A stretch of DNA of 64,000 nucleotides from Eriocheir sinensis (Eukaryota; Arthropoda; Malacostraca; Decapoda; Varunidae). How positions within the stretch are numbered: the first letter of the stretch is position 1; each line of letters opens with the position of its first letter. The DNA lies in NCBI RefSeq assembly GCF_024679095.1, contig NC_066553.1, positions 8,346,030-8,410,029 of the forward strand, given 5' to 3'. Positions 11,732 through 27,043 of the stretch are shown one piece after another. The notes under the pieces were generated by a model. The model saw nothing but the letters and a program-made list of their open reading frames with translations. It had not been told where the DNA came from and did no database searches. The translations under genes and the position numbers were made by a program.

Positions 11732-13312
11732 TTAAAACAAGCAATAAAAGAAAGTAAGAAGAGAGTTGATGAAGACTTTGGAAAAAGACTAAGTGAAAAA
11801 TATAAAAGGAACAGGAAATCATATTGGAAAGAAATGCAGAAAATATCTCCTCAAGTAAAATAAATGAAGTTATGGATGAGAATGGAAAGATGTTGAAAAA
11901 CGGGGAAGCTGTGAAAGAGAGATGGAAAGAATATTTCAAAAATTTAATGAATTTTGAGGATGGATGTCCAGCAGCTGTAACAGCAGCAGTTTTGAGTAGA
12001 GGTAGAGGAGGAGTATATAAAGAAAGAAGTATAACATATGAAGAAGTAAATCAGGCAATAAAAAGATTAAAAAATGAAAAGGCAGCAGGAATTGATAGAA
12101 TCACAGCAGAAATGTTGAAGTGTGGAGGAGATGTAGTTGTTAAATGGATGGTCAAGATATGTGAAGTAGCATGGGATGGGGGTGCCACCAGACTGGACGA
12201 AAGCCATCATTGTCCCAGTTTACAAGGGGAAGGGCAGGAGAAGGGAATGTGGGAGCTATAGAGGTATAAGTCTCCTGAGTATACCCAGAAAGGTATATGG
12301 AAAAGTCATAATAGAGAGGGTGCATAGACTTACAGAAGAAAAAATCAGTGAAGAACAAGGAGGCTTTAGGAAGGGAAGGGGATGTGTGGATCAGATATTC
12401 TCCTTCAGGATGGGTGTAGTAAAAATAATAGCAAAAGGAAAGAAACTATACGCTGCCTTCATGGATTTGGAAGAAGCTTATGACAGAGTCGATTGGATTG
12501 CATTGTGGGATGTTTTAAAAATTTATGGTGTGGGAGGAAAACTGCTTAGTGCAATAAAATCATTCTATGAGGATGCATCTGCATGTGTCAAAATTACTGG
12601 AGAAACAAGTGAACATTTTGAGATAAAAATAGGCTTAAGACAAGGGTGTGTCATGTCACCATGGTTATTTAATATTTATATGGATGGTGTTATTAGAGAA
12701 ATGAAGGGCAAAGTTGGGGAAGTTGGAGTAAGAATGTTCAATGAGGGAAGGAGTGGGTACTGAATTTGATACTGTTTGCTGATGACACAGTTCTCATTGC
12801 AGAAAATGAAAGTGACTTACAAAATTTGGTCAGTGTTTTTGATAGTGTCTGTAAAAGGAGAAAGCTGAAAGTAAATGTCAACAAAAATAAAGTGATGGTT
12901 TGTGAGCAAAGTAGAAGTGAGGTTGTAGATTTTGTATGCCAATATAGAGTGGGAATTGAATGTGAAAAAGAATGCAAAATAATTTTGAAGGGTGAAGAAA
13001 TGGAGGAGGTCAATGAGTTTAAGTACCTTGGATCAGTTATGTGTAAGCATGGTGATACGGAGGGAGAGATAAGAGAAAGGGCATTGCAAGGAAGAAGGGT
13101 GGTAGGGTCTTTGGGACGAATCATGAATGGCAGAAGTGTGAGCATGGAGGTAAAGAGGGATTTGAGAAATACAATAATAGTACCAACCCTCACATATGCA
13201 TGTGAAACGTGGGCCTGGAATGACAGTCAGAGGTCTAGAGTGCAGGCAGTGGAAATGAGTTATTTGAGGTTACTGAGATGACTGCTGACAACAAAATAAC
13301 ACATAGCAGCAC

Positions 13313-13474
13313 CAGAGTTGCCAGGTCGTGGACTGTGTTCCCACCCAATCCCATCCCAAAAGCTGCCCAAAACCCACAGTGGTGGCGGGTAGATGTTTTT
13401 ACGCCCAAGGTGTCAACACAGCAGGAACTTTACCCTCCCAATTGGGCAGGTAAACCGCGAACCTTGCAACCCTG
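13313..13474. mobile_element. hAT-type MITE (162 bp)
   Basis: Inverted ends CAGAGTTGCCAGGT and ACCTTGCAACCCTG are flanked by the exact 8-bp duplication AGCAGCAC (13305-13312 and 13475-13482). No coding capacity. Confidence 0.85.
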
Positions 13475-13629
13475 AGCAGCACACAACAGTTGTATGTAGT
13501 GTGGAACCTTCCCATCACTTTGTGGAATTTTCCATTTGTGACGTGTCATGTCAGCATTCAAAATATTTTTGGATTTTGGAGGTTTTTGGATTTTGGAATT
13601 TCAGATAAAGGATTCTCAGCCTGTACTAG

Positions 13630-13866
13630 TAATTTTGTCATGTTGTAAATTGAGAAGAAATCATTATAAAAAGTCAGTAGGTTGGACAAATAGGATCTCA
13701 TTATGAAATCAGTGTTCAGAATCCTTAATAATGCTCTCCAGTAACTTATCCTCTACTAAGGTTAGACTAATAGGTCTGTAATTACCCAGTATTTCAGCCT
13801 CCTCTCTTAAAAATTGATGTAACTTTAGCCATCTTTCATGAGTAGGGACTATGCCATTCTATTAAT
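13630..13866 (-). mobile_element. LINE fragment, RT N-terminal part (family C-like)
   Basis: Read on the minus strand, the fragment gives GNYRPISLT followed by a KLLESIIKD-like block, preceded by a segment matching the start of LINE C2 near 47308 (GGCATAGTCCCTACT). Short and degenerate. Confidence 0.6.
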
Positions 13867-14553
13867 TGCTTGATAGAGAAAATTTGTGATGGAAATAATG
13901 GAGATGTAAACAACGCAATAAAAATTAAACACCAGATGGAACCCTGACAGCTCATGGTTATACTATTTGAGTTGGCACACCTACAGTCATGTCACTTTAT
14001 CCTCTGTTCGTGTTTTTTTTGCTTTGTTTTTTGTTTGTTTGTTTTATAATTAGCTTATGGTGCTGATAGGCTGTCTTGGTGGGACTTGGTGGTTGGCACC
14101 AGCCCATTATGGGGCAGTCAAGTGTTTTATTGTGGTGCCATCTTGCTTGGCTCATGCTGTATTTTGGGTGTTTTATATACAGAGAGAGAGAGAGAGAGAT
14201 TATTATTTTTTTTTACAAGAGTTGGAGGTGGAAAGCAAACAAAGGCAGAAAGGATGGCATATTTGCAAAGTGAGAGGTATTTGTATAAAAAAAATACTTA
14301 CCTTGAAACATTTAAAAAAAAAGGTACAAGTTTGACAACACTGGCCTGAAAAATACCAAACCTATTTATTTTCTTCATTACACAAAATTGACACAAGATC
14401 AATGCCGCACCACAGGAAAATTAACATTCACTAGTATTCCCACAGTGTGCTGTGATACAAAATCATATTTCAAAAGTGGGTTATCAGATATCAGTTTTTC
14501 TCTATTATTGCTTTTTTATTAAATTCATAATTAAGATGGGAAATCCTCTACAG
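13867..14553 (+). other. Intron before exon 5, with a short repeat copy
   Basis: At about 14062-14172 is a segment similar to 16133-16215 (CCATCTTGCTT.GCTCATGCTG in both), so a dispersed repeat of unknown type. The acceptor AATCCTCTACAG ends at 14553. Confidence 0.5.
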
Positions 14554-14934
14554 GTAAGGGTGAATACTGACGATCTCAGGCCTGGGAGGAGAGGAACAAC
14601 AGGAGCAGGGAAGAGCCTTTCTTCATCTAGCAGGATATTGAAGTGCACCTTCTGCTCCTACACCACAAACGTTCATACAAACTTGAAGAAACATTCACGC
14701 ACACACACAGGCGAAAAACCATATGCCTGTCCCTACTGTCCATTCAGAGCCTCTCAGACAGAGAATCTAAAAAGGCACATTCGTACTCACACTGGTGAAA
14801 AACCATATGCTTGTAGTCACTGTCTGTATCGTGCGACCGAGAAGAGCAGCCTCAAGAACCATTTGTGGGTCCATCATTCTTCAGGTAACTTGAATGAGGT
14901 GTGGGCTACTGATAATTTTTATCCCTGCAAGTGA
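14554..14934 (+). CDS. C2H2 zinc-finger terminal exon 5
   Basis: 126 codons and a TGA, opening with GTA after TCCTCTACAG (phase 0). An open frame extends upstream to 14452 but crosses the acceptor, so it is not taken as coding. A basic, Ser/Gly-rich lead precedes three fingers at residues 31-51, 59-79 and 87-107 with TGEKPY linkers. The last finger is followed by a second His (HH), then an 18-residue tail. Finger 2 (FRASQTENLKRH) resembles exon 7, placing this exon in a second subgroup with exons 7-9. The nearest AATAAA I see is at 15769-15774. The first bases GTAAGG directly after CAG form a near-consensus splice donor. Confidence 0.85.
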   Translation, partial: VRVNTDDLRPGRRGTTGAGKSLSSSSRILKCTFCSYTTNVHTNLKKHSRTHTGEKPYACPYCPFRASQTENLKRHIRTHTGEKPYACSHCLYRATEKSSLKNHLWVHHSSGNLNEVWATDNFYPCK

Positions 14935-15238
14935 TTATTTTATCATGTACCCCAATACCAACTTAATACTGGAGCCAGCACTGAAAAATACATTTAAATG
15001 TAGGGTGCAGAGAGAGCTTAAAAGCACCTGCCAGAGTTCTATATTAGCACATTCTTCCTCAAATTTTAATAGGTTAATAATACTAGTGCTGTTATGACCT
15101 GTCACAGTATATATACATTATGACTGCATTGTTACAAGCATATCCTCCATTTAAACCTCTGATGCAGTACATACCTCCTTATATCATTTCTATTTGGAAG
15201 TAATTTGTAAATACACTTTACATTCCATTCTTATTATG
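14935..15238 (+). other. 3' UTR / intron after exon 5
   Basis: AT-rich. Nothing else recognised. Confidence 0.4.
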
Positions 15239-15311
15239 GTGTGTGTGTGTGTGTGTGTGTGTGTATTTTCCTAGTTGTGAAATACAGGAAAAGAGCCGTA
15301 CTAGGCTCGTG

Positions 15312-15355
<44 letters not shown>

Positions 15356-15401
15356 TTACGTAGTTGTGAAATACTGGAAAAGAGCCGTACTAGGCTCGTG
15401 C

Positions 15402-15434
<33 letters not shown>

Positions 15435-15479
15435 TTACATAGTTGTGAAATACTGGAAAAGAGCCGTACTAGGCTCGTG

Positions 15480-15515
<36 letters not shown>
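15239..15515 (-). repeat. Chain of three LINE A tails between (GT)n tracts
   Basis: Three nearly identical 50-bp pieces (about 15265-15315, 15352-15402 and 15430-15480) each read TT(T/A)CCTAGTTGTGAAATAC-like text through GAGCCGTACTAGGCTCGTGCT. They are separated by GT tracts. Each is the terminal piece of LINE family A in minus orientation. Confidence 0.85.
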
Positions 15516-15516
<1 letters not shown>

Positions 15517-16132
15517 CTGGAAAAATGTTCCCCTACAGGTAGAATTGGGTAATGATATTCTGTATTGTTGGTAGAGAAGTAAAGAGAAGTTTAGCACCTC
15601 AAAGAACCAAGGAACTGCAAGAATACTGTCTTCATCAAGCAGTTTTCATCTTTGAGTTACATGTGTAGTCCCTACTTGAAAAAAAATGATTTGGTGGGCA
15701 AGGGGAAAAATAAGATTCAGCTGCTGAACAGCTGAACTGCTTCATTCATGTAGTACTACAACCACTGCAATAAAGAAGAATAGTCTTGTGTGACGAGAAA
15801 AAATAAATAGTACATGAAAACATGATTTTGATGTGGGGCAAGAAATAGATGAGAATTTGTAGTGCTGCACATAAACAATGTTTATGGTGAACTTTTTTTA
15901 TATGTTGCTTTATGTTACCTGTTGATTGCCATTTCCCCAGCCTGAGGTTAAATTGTTGCCAAATGTTTGTTCATAAATATATTGTGTATTTTACAAATTA
16001 AAAGAGCTGTAAAAAAGAATCCCAGCAGAAAACAATATTTACTGTTCCAATACACAACAACTTAATACTCAATTCTGCTTCTGTGGTATTTGAGCATTGT
16101 CCTGGTATGTAGTGTTAACTGAGATCTTTGGC
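15516..16132. other. Intronic AT-rich segment
   Basis: No gene recognised. AATAAA at 15769-15774 could end exon 5 transcripts. Confidence 0.4.
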
Positions 16133-16357
16133 CTTTTTTTTTTTCTGTCACCAATTATGGTACAGGCAAGTGTTTATAGTGGTACCATCTTGCTTAGCTC
16201 ATGCTGCACCCCGGAGCTTGTCTTTGATCCTCTCCTAGAGAGAAAATCTAGAGCAGTGTCCAACAAATGAAGGAAAGGCTGGATGAATGTAGAAATGGTG
16301 ACGGGACTTTTAGAGCTTAGCTCAGGCCTGGTAGACTACAAATAGGTAAATACAATG
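16133..16357 (+). mobile_element. Dispersed repeat joined to a LINE A 3' tail
   Basis: The left part matches the repeat at 14062-14172. The right part ends CAGGCCTGGTAGACTACAAATAGGTAAATAC, split here as CAGGCCTGGTAGAC and AAATAGGTAAATAC, which parallels the 3' ends of the LINE A copies at 23.5 and 24.6 kb. It may be a SINE-like unit using a LINE A tail. Confidence 0.5.
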
Positions 16358-16559
16358 AGTCACGCGCTGCTCAGCCCAGCCACCCGCACTCTCCCATTCA
16401 CCCACCATCAGTCATGGGAGACAGCGAGGCAAGCACTGCATCCCCACCTAATAACATGAATGATGAATGCCCCCCTCCCCAAAAGAAAGAAAGTAGCTTG
16501 TTATTTTTTATCACTCAGTCTATTTCATATGGATGAGAATTATATTGGCTTATCAAGAA

Positions 16560-16681
16560 AGCATTTTCTTTTATATGGATCAATGCCGTAGGCTAAGCAT
16601 GAAAGAGGAAAGGCTAAGCATGATCATGAAAGAGGAAAGCATTTTCTTTAACATGGATCAATGCCATCGGCTAAGCATGAA
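16560..16681. repeat. Tandem duplication, period about 78 bp
   Basis: GGATCAATGCC and GGCTAAGCATGAAA recur in order at about 16578-16602 and 16657-16681. Confidence 0.7.
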
Positions 16682-16788
16682 AAGCGACGCTGTTTTATTT
16701 CCAATGAATTAGAATTAAGTAACCTAATAAAGAATAAATAGTCTCACATTGGAGCCCTGTGGCAGTTCAAAATACCTTGTGCAAGCTC

Positions 16789-16789
<1 letters not shown>

Positions 16790-16881
<92 letters not shown>
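16790..16881. repeat. (TA)n microsatellite, 5' flank of LINE B1
   Basis: About 45 TA units directly before the truncated 5' end of LINE B1. Confidence 0.95.
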
Positions 16882-19113
<2,232 letters not shown>

Positions 19114-19744
19114 ACAAGTTTGCATGACATGTCTTACCACAGCGCCACTTGTTGCTGGCATTGACAGTGCTGCTGTCTCTCCCGTTTCCATGACAACAAG
19201 TCCCCCCCACTCGTCCCGCCCTATCCCCTTCCCCTCCCTCCTGCCCTGACAGAGGAGTTACCATTCGCGCCAAAATTCAACTTTGGAAAGCAATTATACA
19301 AAAACAAAGAGGCCTACTACACCTTTACTTTGCAAGTAGATGCAGTGTCATCCTCCTAAGATACTGGAATGTTTTCTTTATCGATACTGTAATTGCAACC
19401 TTTTTTTAATACTGCTGCACCACAAGGATAGCTCACCACCGCCCAGTAGCAGTTTATCAGTTAACCTGACTGCAATAAAACTGATAATAAGGATGCTTGT
19501 ACAGGAAATGTACTAAACATTTCCTGTAAAATACCTCTGCTGACTGGCAAAACATTGAAATGCATAGCAAGCATATCAGCAGGAGTAAATAACTGTAAAT
19601 TCAAACTATTTTCTCTACTGTAATCACACTAATTTATCACTTGGGATGCATGCTGTGAAAGTTAAGAAAACAGATCTGTTTATGGAACGTTACATTCTGA
19701 ACTCTGAATCCAAACACTCTGAATCAGCTGGGCATTCTCTACAG
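19114..19744 (+). other. Intron before exon 6
   Basis: No gene recognised. The acceptor GGCATTCTCTACAG ends at 19744. Confidence 0.5.
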
Positions 19745-20071
19745 GTGGGTGCTGAGAGTGGTGGCTGGCGAGGACCCACGGGAGCTGGGCGGGGCTCAGT
19801 CAACAGACACAAGAGTCACCAATGCCAGTATTGTTCCTACACCACCAGTTTTACTACTAACCTCCAAAACCATGAGCGCACACACACTGGGGAGAGGCCA
19901 TATTCGTGCTCTTTTTGCTCATTAAGTTTCACTCAAAAAGGGAGTTTGCGATCACATATACTTACTCACACTGGGGAAAAGCCCTTTCCTTGCCCTTACT
20001 GCAATTACAGATCCTCGAGGAAAACCACTCTGAGAGCACATGTCTGTTCACATCACTCCTTACTGACTTAA
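19745..20071 (+). CDS. C2H2 zinc-finger terminal exon 6
   Basis: 108 codons and a TAA, opening with GTG after CATTCTCTACAG (phase 0). An open frame runs upstream to 19646 through the acceptor and is probably intronic. A Gly/Arg-rich lead precedes three fingers at residues 27-47, 55-75 and 83-103, with linkers TGERP and TGEKP and a doubled final His. The finger 3 helix SRKTTLRAH is closest to exons 2-4 although the exon sits among the other subgroup. The tail is only four residues. A poly(A) signal AATAAA lies at 20657-20662, beyond a TA/GA microsatellite. Confidence 0.85.
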   Translation: MGAESGGWRGPTGAGRGSVNRHKSHQCQYCSYTTSFTTNLQNHERTHTGERPYSCSFCSLSFTQKGSLRSHILTHTGEKPFPCPYCNYRSSRKTTLRAHVCSHHSLLT

Positions 20072-21966
<1,895 letters not shown>

Positions 21967-23537
21967 TCATAAAGTGCTCAATATCAACTGGCAAAGTACC
22001 AAAGGAGTGGCGGAGGGCTGAGGTGGTCCCTATATATAAAAGCGGGAAAAAGGAAGAACCTCTGAACTACAGACCAGCATCATTGACCAGTATAGTTTGT
22101 AAAATATGTGAAAAAGTGATAAAGAAACAATGGACGAAATTTATAGAGCACAATATAATTACAGAAAAACAGTATGGCTTTAGAAAAGGGCATTCATGTG
22201 TAACAAACTTACTGAGCTTTTACTCAAGAGTGACAGACAACACAGGAGAGGGATGGATGGGTAGATTGCGTGTATTAGAACTTGAAGAAGGCTTTTGACA
22301 ACGTTCCACATACAAGACTGTTATGGAAGCTGGAAAATAAAGGAGGATTGAAAGGGAAAATGAAAACCTGGATGGAAAGTTACTTAAGGGGAAGAGATGA
22401 GAACAGTGGTAAAGGACATGAAATCGGAATGGAGAATTGTAGATAGTGGAGTGCCTCAAGGATCGGTACTGCCACCAATACTTTTACTAGTATATATAAA
22501 TGATATGCTGGAGATAAGCCTGTTTGCAGATGATGCGAAATCGCTGAGACATATAAGAAACAGTTAAGACTGTGAAATTCTGCAAGAGGACCTAAATAAG
22601 ATTTGTGAATGGAGTATGAAATGGGAGATGAAGTTCAGTGCGAAGAAATATCATGTAATGGAAATGGGAAAGAGTGAAGGGAGACCAAAATGGACATATA
22701 GAATGGGAGATGGAGAAATATTAAAGTTCAAGAAGAGAGAGATCTGGTAGTGACAATACAAGATAATCAACAGCCTGAGAGTCATGTTAATAGGATATTC
22801 GGTGATACGTATAGAATGGTTAGAAATATAGGAATAGCATTCCACAACATGGATAAGGATATGATGAAAAAGATAATAACCACTATGATTAGATCAAAAC
22901 TGGAATATGCGGAAACTGAGTGGTCTCCCCTTATGGGGAGACCATACTGCCTCTGCATATTCCAATTTTGGACTGATCGTAGTGGTAATTAATTTTTTCA
23001 TCATATCCAAGGATAAGGATATGATGAAATTATTAATTACCACTATGATCAGACCAAAATTGGAATATGCAGAGGCAGTGTCGTTTCCCCATGAGAAGAA
23101 ACACATAAAGAAACTAGAAAGAATACAAAGGACAGCAACAAAAATGGTTCCAGAGCTGGAGGGATTGACATACGAGGAAAGACTTACCAACACTAGAACA
23201 AGAAAGAGAAAGGGGAGACGTAATACAAATCTATAAATTATTCAGCAAAATGGAAGAAGTAGATAACGAGGAGTTACTACTAAAAGAAGGAATTACCACC
23301 AGGAACACAAAGAGGACATAGTAAAAAATTGAGAAAGAGAAGATGCTTGAGAGACATAAAGAAATACAGCTTCCCACAAGGAAATATAGAGGTTTGGAAC
23401 AGACTAAGTGAGGATGTAGTATCGGCGAAGAGTGTGCAAAGCTTTAAGGAAAAGTTGGATAAATGCAGATACGGAGATGGGACCACACGAGCGTAAAGCC
23501 CAGGCCCTATAAAACTACAACTACAACAACTAGGTAA

Positions 23538-23538
<1 letters not shown>
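21967..23538 (+). mobile_element. LINE family A copy A3 with internal inverted duplication
   Basis: RT remnant reading EVVPIYKSGKKEEPLNYRP, QYGFRKGHSC and, across frame breaks, a KAFDNVPH-like block and a VPQGS block. The FADDAKS-type catalytic box lies near 22522. The C-terminal region includes ATKMVPELEGLTYEERL, then the terminal UTR and an AACTAGGTAAATAC tail that passes into (AC)n. Frameshifts and stops make it dead. A direct-inverted-direct triplication of about 76 bp lies at 22858-23092. Confidence 0.85.

Positions 23539-23589
<51 letters not shown>
23539..23589. repeat. (AC)n between two LINE A copies
   Basis: About 25 AC units form the tail of copy A3 and directly precede the truncated start of copy A4. 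Confidence 0.95.
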
Positions 23590-24675
23590 GTGGAGATAAA
23601 ATGGAACCACTAAATTATAGACCAGTTTCTTTGACAAGTGTAATGTGCAAGATTTGTGAAAATATAATAAAAAAAACATGGGTCGAACATTTAGAAAAGA
23701 AAAACATGATAAATGAAGGACATTTTGGATTTAGAAAAGGGAAATCGTGCATCACTAACTTACTATGTTTCTACTCAAGAGCAATAGACGTAATGCAAGA
23801 GAGAGAAGGGTAGGCTGATTGTGTATATCTCAATTTGAAAAAAGCCTTTGACAAGGTTGCGCACAAAAGGTTAATCCGGAAACTACAGCAGTGGGGAGGA
23901 ATGGGTGGAAAGGTTATCAAGTGGGTGAAGGATTACTTAACGGGAAGAGAAATGAGGTCAGTGATTAGAGAGGAGAAATCAAATTGGAGGAGAGTAGAGA
24001 GTGGAGTTCCCCAAGGCTCAGTTCTGGCACCAATAATGTTCATAATATATATAAATGATATGCCAAAGGGTATAAAAAGTTATATGAGCCTTTTTGCAGA
24101 TGATGCAAAGTTAATAAGAAAAGTGAGGATGGAGGAAGATTGTGAGGAGCTTCAAAAAGACCTGGACAGAGTACTATTTAGATGGAGCCAGTTATGGGAG
24201 ATGGAATTTAATGCAAACAAGTGCCATGTTATGGAAATGGGGAAAAGTAAAAAAAAGACCAAGGAAAACATACAAGATGGGTGAAGAAAACTTAAAGGTG
24301 GTTCATGAAGAAAAAGATTTGGGAGTAACGATGCAAGACACACTATCCCCAGAAAAGCACATAAACAAGCTGTTTGGAGAAACCTACAGGATGATGCAAA
24401 ATATAAGGGTATCATTCCATTTTATGGACAAAGAAATGATGAAGAAAGTAATAACAACAATGATAAGACCAAAGCTTGAAAATGCTGCAGTTGTGTGGTC
24501 GCCTCACAAAAAGAAGGATATCAGAAAGCTGGAAAGGATGCAGAGAATTGCAACTAAAATGGTCCCAGAACTCTCGAATATGACATATGAAGACAGATTA
24601 AAGAAGATGGATGGGACCACACGAGCATAAGCCCAGGCCCTGTAAAACTACAACTAGGTAAATACAACTAAGTAA

Positions 24676-24678
<3 letters not shown>
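23590..24678 (+). mobile_element. LINE family A copy A4, 5'-truncated
   Basis: Frames at 23601-23813, 23835-24284 and 24142-24630 give NYRPVSLTSVMCKICENIIK, HFGFRKGKSCITNLLCFYSR, KKAFDKVAHKRLIRKLQQW, SGVPQGSVLAPIMFIIYIND and LFADDAKLIRKV, then NKCHVMEMGKS and MMKKVITTMIRPKLENAAVV. The catalytic FADD box is intact, but the copy has frameshifts near 23820 and 24280. An internal deletion joins YEDRLKKM to the terminal DGTTRA. The tail is a doubled (C/A)TA(G/A)GTAAATACA followed by AC repeats. Confidence 0.9.
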
Positions 24679-24735
<57 letters not shown>

Positions 24736-24742
24736 ACACACC
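24679..24742. repeat. (AC)n microsatellite, 3' tail of A4
   Basis: About 30 AC units. Confidence 0.95.
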
Positions 24743-25886
24743 AATTTCCCTCACTCTCAAAACACATTTTTATTAATCTTTAGCTTTCTCAAAATCAGGA
24801 TCAATGCTTGTGCTCCTTTTCAGTTTGAGCTTGTGATATGTTATCCACAACAAAAGGTAGTCACTTATTAGTTTGCTTGAATCAATTGTAGACTCCATAC
24901 TTGCAACTCATACTCAACTCTACTTCTTGTTTATTTTTTGCATCTTGGTATCCTTTAAATTAAAGGTTTGTTTCACAAATATTACTAGTCACTTCTGCCC
25001 CCCTTCTCCACCCTCTTCAATAATATCTTTAGATTTAATACATACTGGATAGAGAAGGCCGATATCACTTACCATATCTGGTGTGACTGAATAAGGGAAA
25101 TATTTTGTATATTCCAAGCATGAAATTTGGATAAAAAATTACTGATACTGAAATTGAATATAGTATATTGCAACTTAACTGAACATGTAAATGAAGACTG
25201 ATCTTATTGTACTTGAAAAAAAATGAAAAAAAAGTGAAGGTAACTTTCTTTTAGCTTACCAATATTATTTGTGAAAATTTATGGCATTAGAAAATATGAG
25301 GCAAAAATGAAGTCATTTTATGGATCCTCACAGAATTCAAATTTGAGCACTTTAGAATAGCATAGCTTTGTTTGAAGTTGGAAGCAATGATAGCACAGGT
25401 CTCTAAAACAATCCTTTTTTGTGATTACAACAAATGGCAAGAAGTCATCAAGAATCTGCCTTGACAGTAAACCTCTTTATTTTACTTGCTACCCCCTTTA
25501 AAGTCTTGATGGAAAAGACATCAGGTTGTCTGTTTTAAACATTAAAGTTATGAGTGCCAGTCACTTTAGGCAAACTTTTACTAAATTAGAATTGCCTCAA
25601 GATAAGTCAAACCATAGAATTTGACAAGTACCATTCATAATACCAGGTACTTCAGGAAAATTCCTGATCATACAAAATTCTGGATATTATGCCGTATATT
25701 TTGATAAAGCCTTGTACACATGCATTATCATATACACTCATATATTTAGTCACTGATAAGTATTCCTTATTTAGTTATTTACAAACCAGTAGGAGAGCAA
25801 ATAGATGCCAGCTTGTGAGTGTCAACCCTATTGCTAGGATGAGATATGTTGTGATGTGTATTGAGACCGGTGGGCCTCCCCTACAG
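24743..25886 (+). other. Intron before exon 7
   Basis: AT-rich. Nothing recognised except the acceptor CTCCCCTACAG ending at 25886. Confidence 0.5.
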
Positions 25887-26195
25887 GTGGGCCAGGATAG
25901 GAGAGCAAGTACTTCAGGGGCAGGGAAGATGGTCATCCCAGCCAAGCCTCACCAGTGCCCCTACTGTGTCTACATCACTTCCAATTATGCTCACCTCATG
26001 AGACATGTCCGCACCCACACTGGTGAAAAACCCTATGCATGTCCCTACTGTCCCTTCCGGGCAGCACAAAAGGACAATTTAAAGAGACATGTTCGTACTC
26101 ACACTGGGGAGAAGCCCTTTGCCTGTGATCAATGTCCCTACACCTTCTCTGAGAAGAGCAACCTCAAGAGTCATATGCGAAGTCACCATAGTTAA
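25887..26195 (+). CDS. C2H2 zinc-finger terminal exon 7
   Basis: 102 codons and a TAA, opening with GTG after CTCCCCTACAG (phase 0). The in-frame open stretch upstream to 25689 crosses the acceptor. The exon is compact: a 23-residue lead, then three fingers at residues 24-44, 52-72 and 80-100 with TGEKPY and TGEKPF linkers, ending one Ser after a doubled His. Finger 2 (FRAAQKDNLKRH) is close to exons 5 and 9. Finger 3 starts CDQC instead of the CPYC/CPHC type usual here. A poly(A) signal AATAAA lies only 24 bp after the stop (26219-26224), and exon 8 follows within 500 bp. Confidence 0.87.
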   Translation: MGQDRRASTSGAGKMVIPAKPHQCPYCVYITSNYAHLMRHVRTHTGEKPYACPYCPFRAAQKDNLKRHVRTHTGEKPFACDQCPYTFSEKSNLKSHMRSHHS

Positions 26196-26692
26196 GGTAT
26201 TTTGAAAGCACTAGACAAAATAAAGTTTTCTTTTAAATATATCATACAAGTTGAATGTTTATTAGTATAGCACTCAAACTGTTTTGATTCTCCCATTCCT
26301 GTGTAGTTACTCAAAATGTATGAGACTGATATGTTTAAGACAGAGAATATGAAAAATTGTCGTGAAGAACAAGAATACACGTTTTTTTCTGCTCCTTTCA
26401 GCAAATTCTGTGTTGAATTGTCCACATAAAATACATTTTAATTAAGCAATCTTCTGTGCAATATTGCCTGACATTTAAAGCATATAATAATTTTCTTTAG
26501 ATACGTGTACTGGGGAGCATTTTTCATATTTTGCGCAAGCAAAGAAAAAGAAATGTTGCAGTTTTGTATTATGAAGAGTAGTGTTGGCCTCTTTATCTGT
26601 TAGAGCTTTGCTGGCAGCTTGTCAAGGTGGCACACCTTATTTACTGTTGCTGTAAACACTATGCCCATGAGTAAGCCCGGCGTCCCCAACAG
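26196..26692 (+). other. 3' UTR of exon 7 and intron before exon 8
   Basis: Short AT-rich gap. The acceptor GTCCCCAACAG ends at 26692. Confidence 0.5.
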
Positions 26693-27043
26693 GTGAGAGT
26701 GGAGAGGGAGAGGCTGAGGACGCACAGAAGGAGGCAGAGGAGCCACGGCGCCACCAGCAAACTGCACCACTGTGCCCACTGCCCTTATTCAACCATTGTC
26801 AAGTCCAACCTCATTAGGCATGTGAGAAGCCACACCGGGGAGAAGCCTTTTTCGTGCCCTCACTGCGTATATACCACAACAATCAAGGACAACCTCAAGA
26901 GGCACGTCCTCACCCACACTGGAGAGAAGCCCTTTGCTTGTCCCTTCTGTACTTACCGTGCCATACAGAAGATCCACCTCACCTCTCACCTGCGGACTCA
27001 TATCAACAGTGCCGGTGATATTTCTTTCAGCACTGGAGAGTGA
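26693..27043 (+). CDS. C2H2 zinc-finger terminal exon 8
   Basis: 116 codons and a TGA, opening with GTG after CGTCCCCAACAG (phase 0). A strongly basic lead (RVERERLRTHRRRQR) may act as a nuclear localisation signal. Three fingers lie at residues 27-47, 55-75 and 83-103 with TGEKPF linkers, followed by a 13-residue acidic/Ser tail. The finger 3 helix AIQKIHLTSH is nearly the same as exon 9, so the two exons are recent duplicates at least in that part. The first bases GTGAGA after CAG form a good splice donor. Poly(A) signals lie at 27240-27245 and 27814-27819. Confidence 0.87.
   Translation: MRVERERLRTHRRRQRSHGATSKLHHCAHCPYSTIVKSNLIRHVRSHTGEKPFSCPHCVYTTTIKDNLKRHVLTHTGEKPFACPFCTYRAIQKIHLTSHLRTHINSAGDISFSTGE

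Larger units (their letters stand above)
8280..13300 (+). mobile_element. RTE-like LINE, interrupted by two insertions
   Basis: A large but dead non-LTR element. Its endonuclease domain begins near 8588 (SINVNGLGGEEKRK, SETH) with a stop after SETHI. It is interrupted at 8801 and resumes at 9664 (YAPVNVKSK, GDMNAKVGD). A frameshift near 9945 leads into a frame ending at 10435 (NTFFQHKNIHQYTW, LIDYVAVDER). A second insert occupies about 10570-11731. The reverse transcriptase follows in three frames: 11824-12261, 12176-12763 (GISLLSIPRKVYGKVIIERV, MDLEEAYDRVD, GLRQGCVMSPWLFNIYMDG) and 12766-13281 (LFADDTVLIAE, FKYLGSVM, PTLTYACETWAW). The motif style resembles RTE/BovB-like elements, but the clade is inference. 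It lies in the long intron between zinc-finger exons 4 and 5. Confidence 0.85.

Noticed and set aside
14452..14553. In-frame N-terminal extension of zinc-finger exon 5, and similar ones at 19646, 25689, 6076, 28212 and 38027
   Set aside because: Each extension crosses a good CAG acceptor at the same alignment position in all cassettes and is AT-rich, so it is read as intron.
16415..16534. Small plus-strand frame beginning MGDSEASTASPP
   Set aside because: About 40 codons, no match recognised and no splice context. It may be a relic of a mobile element.
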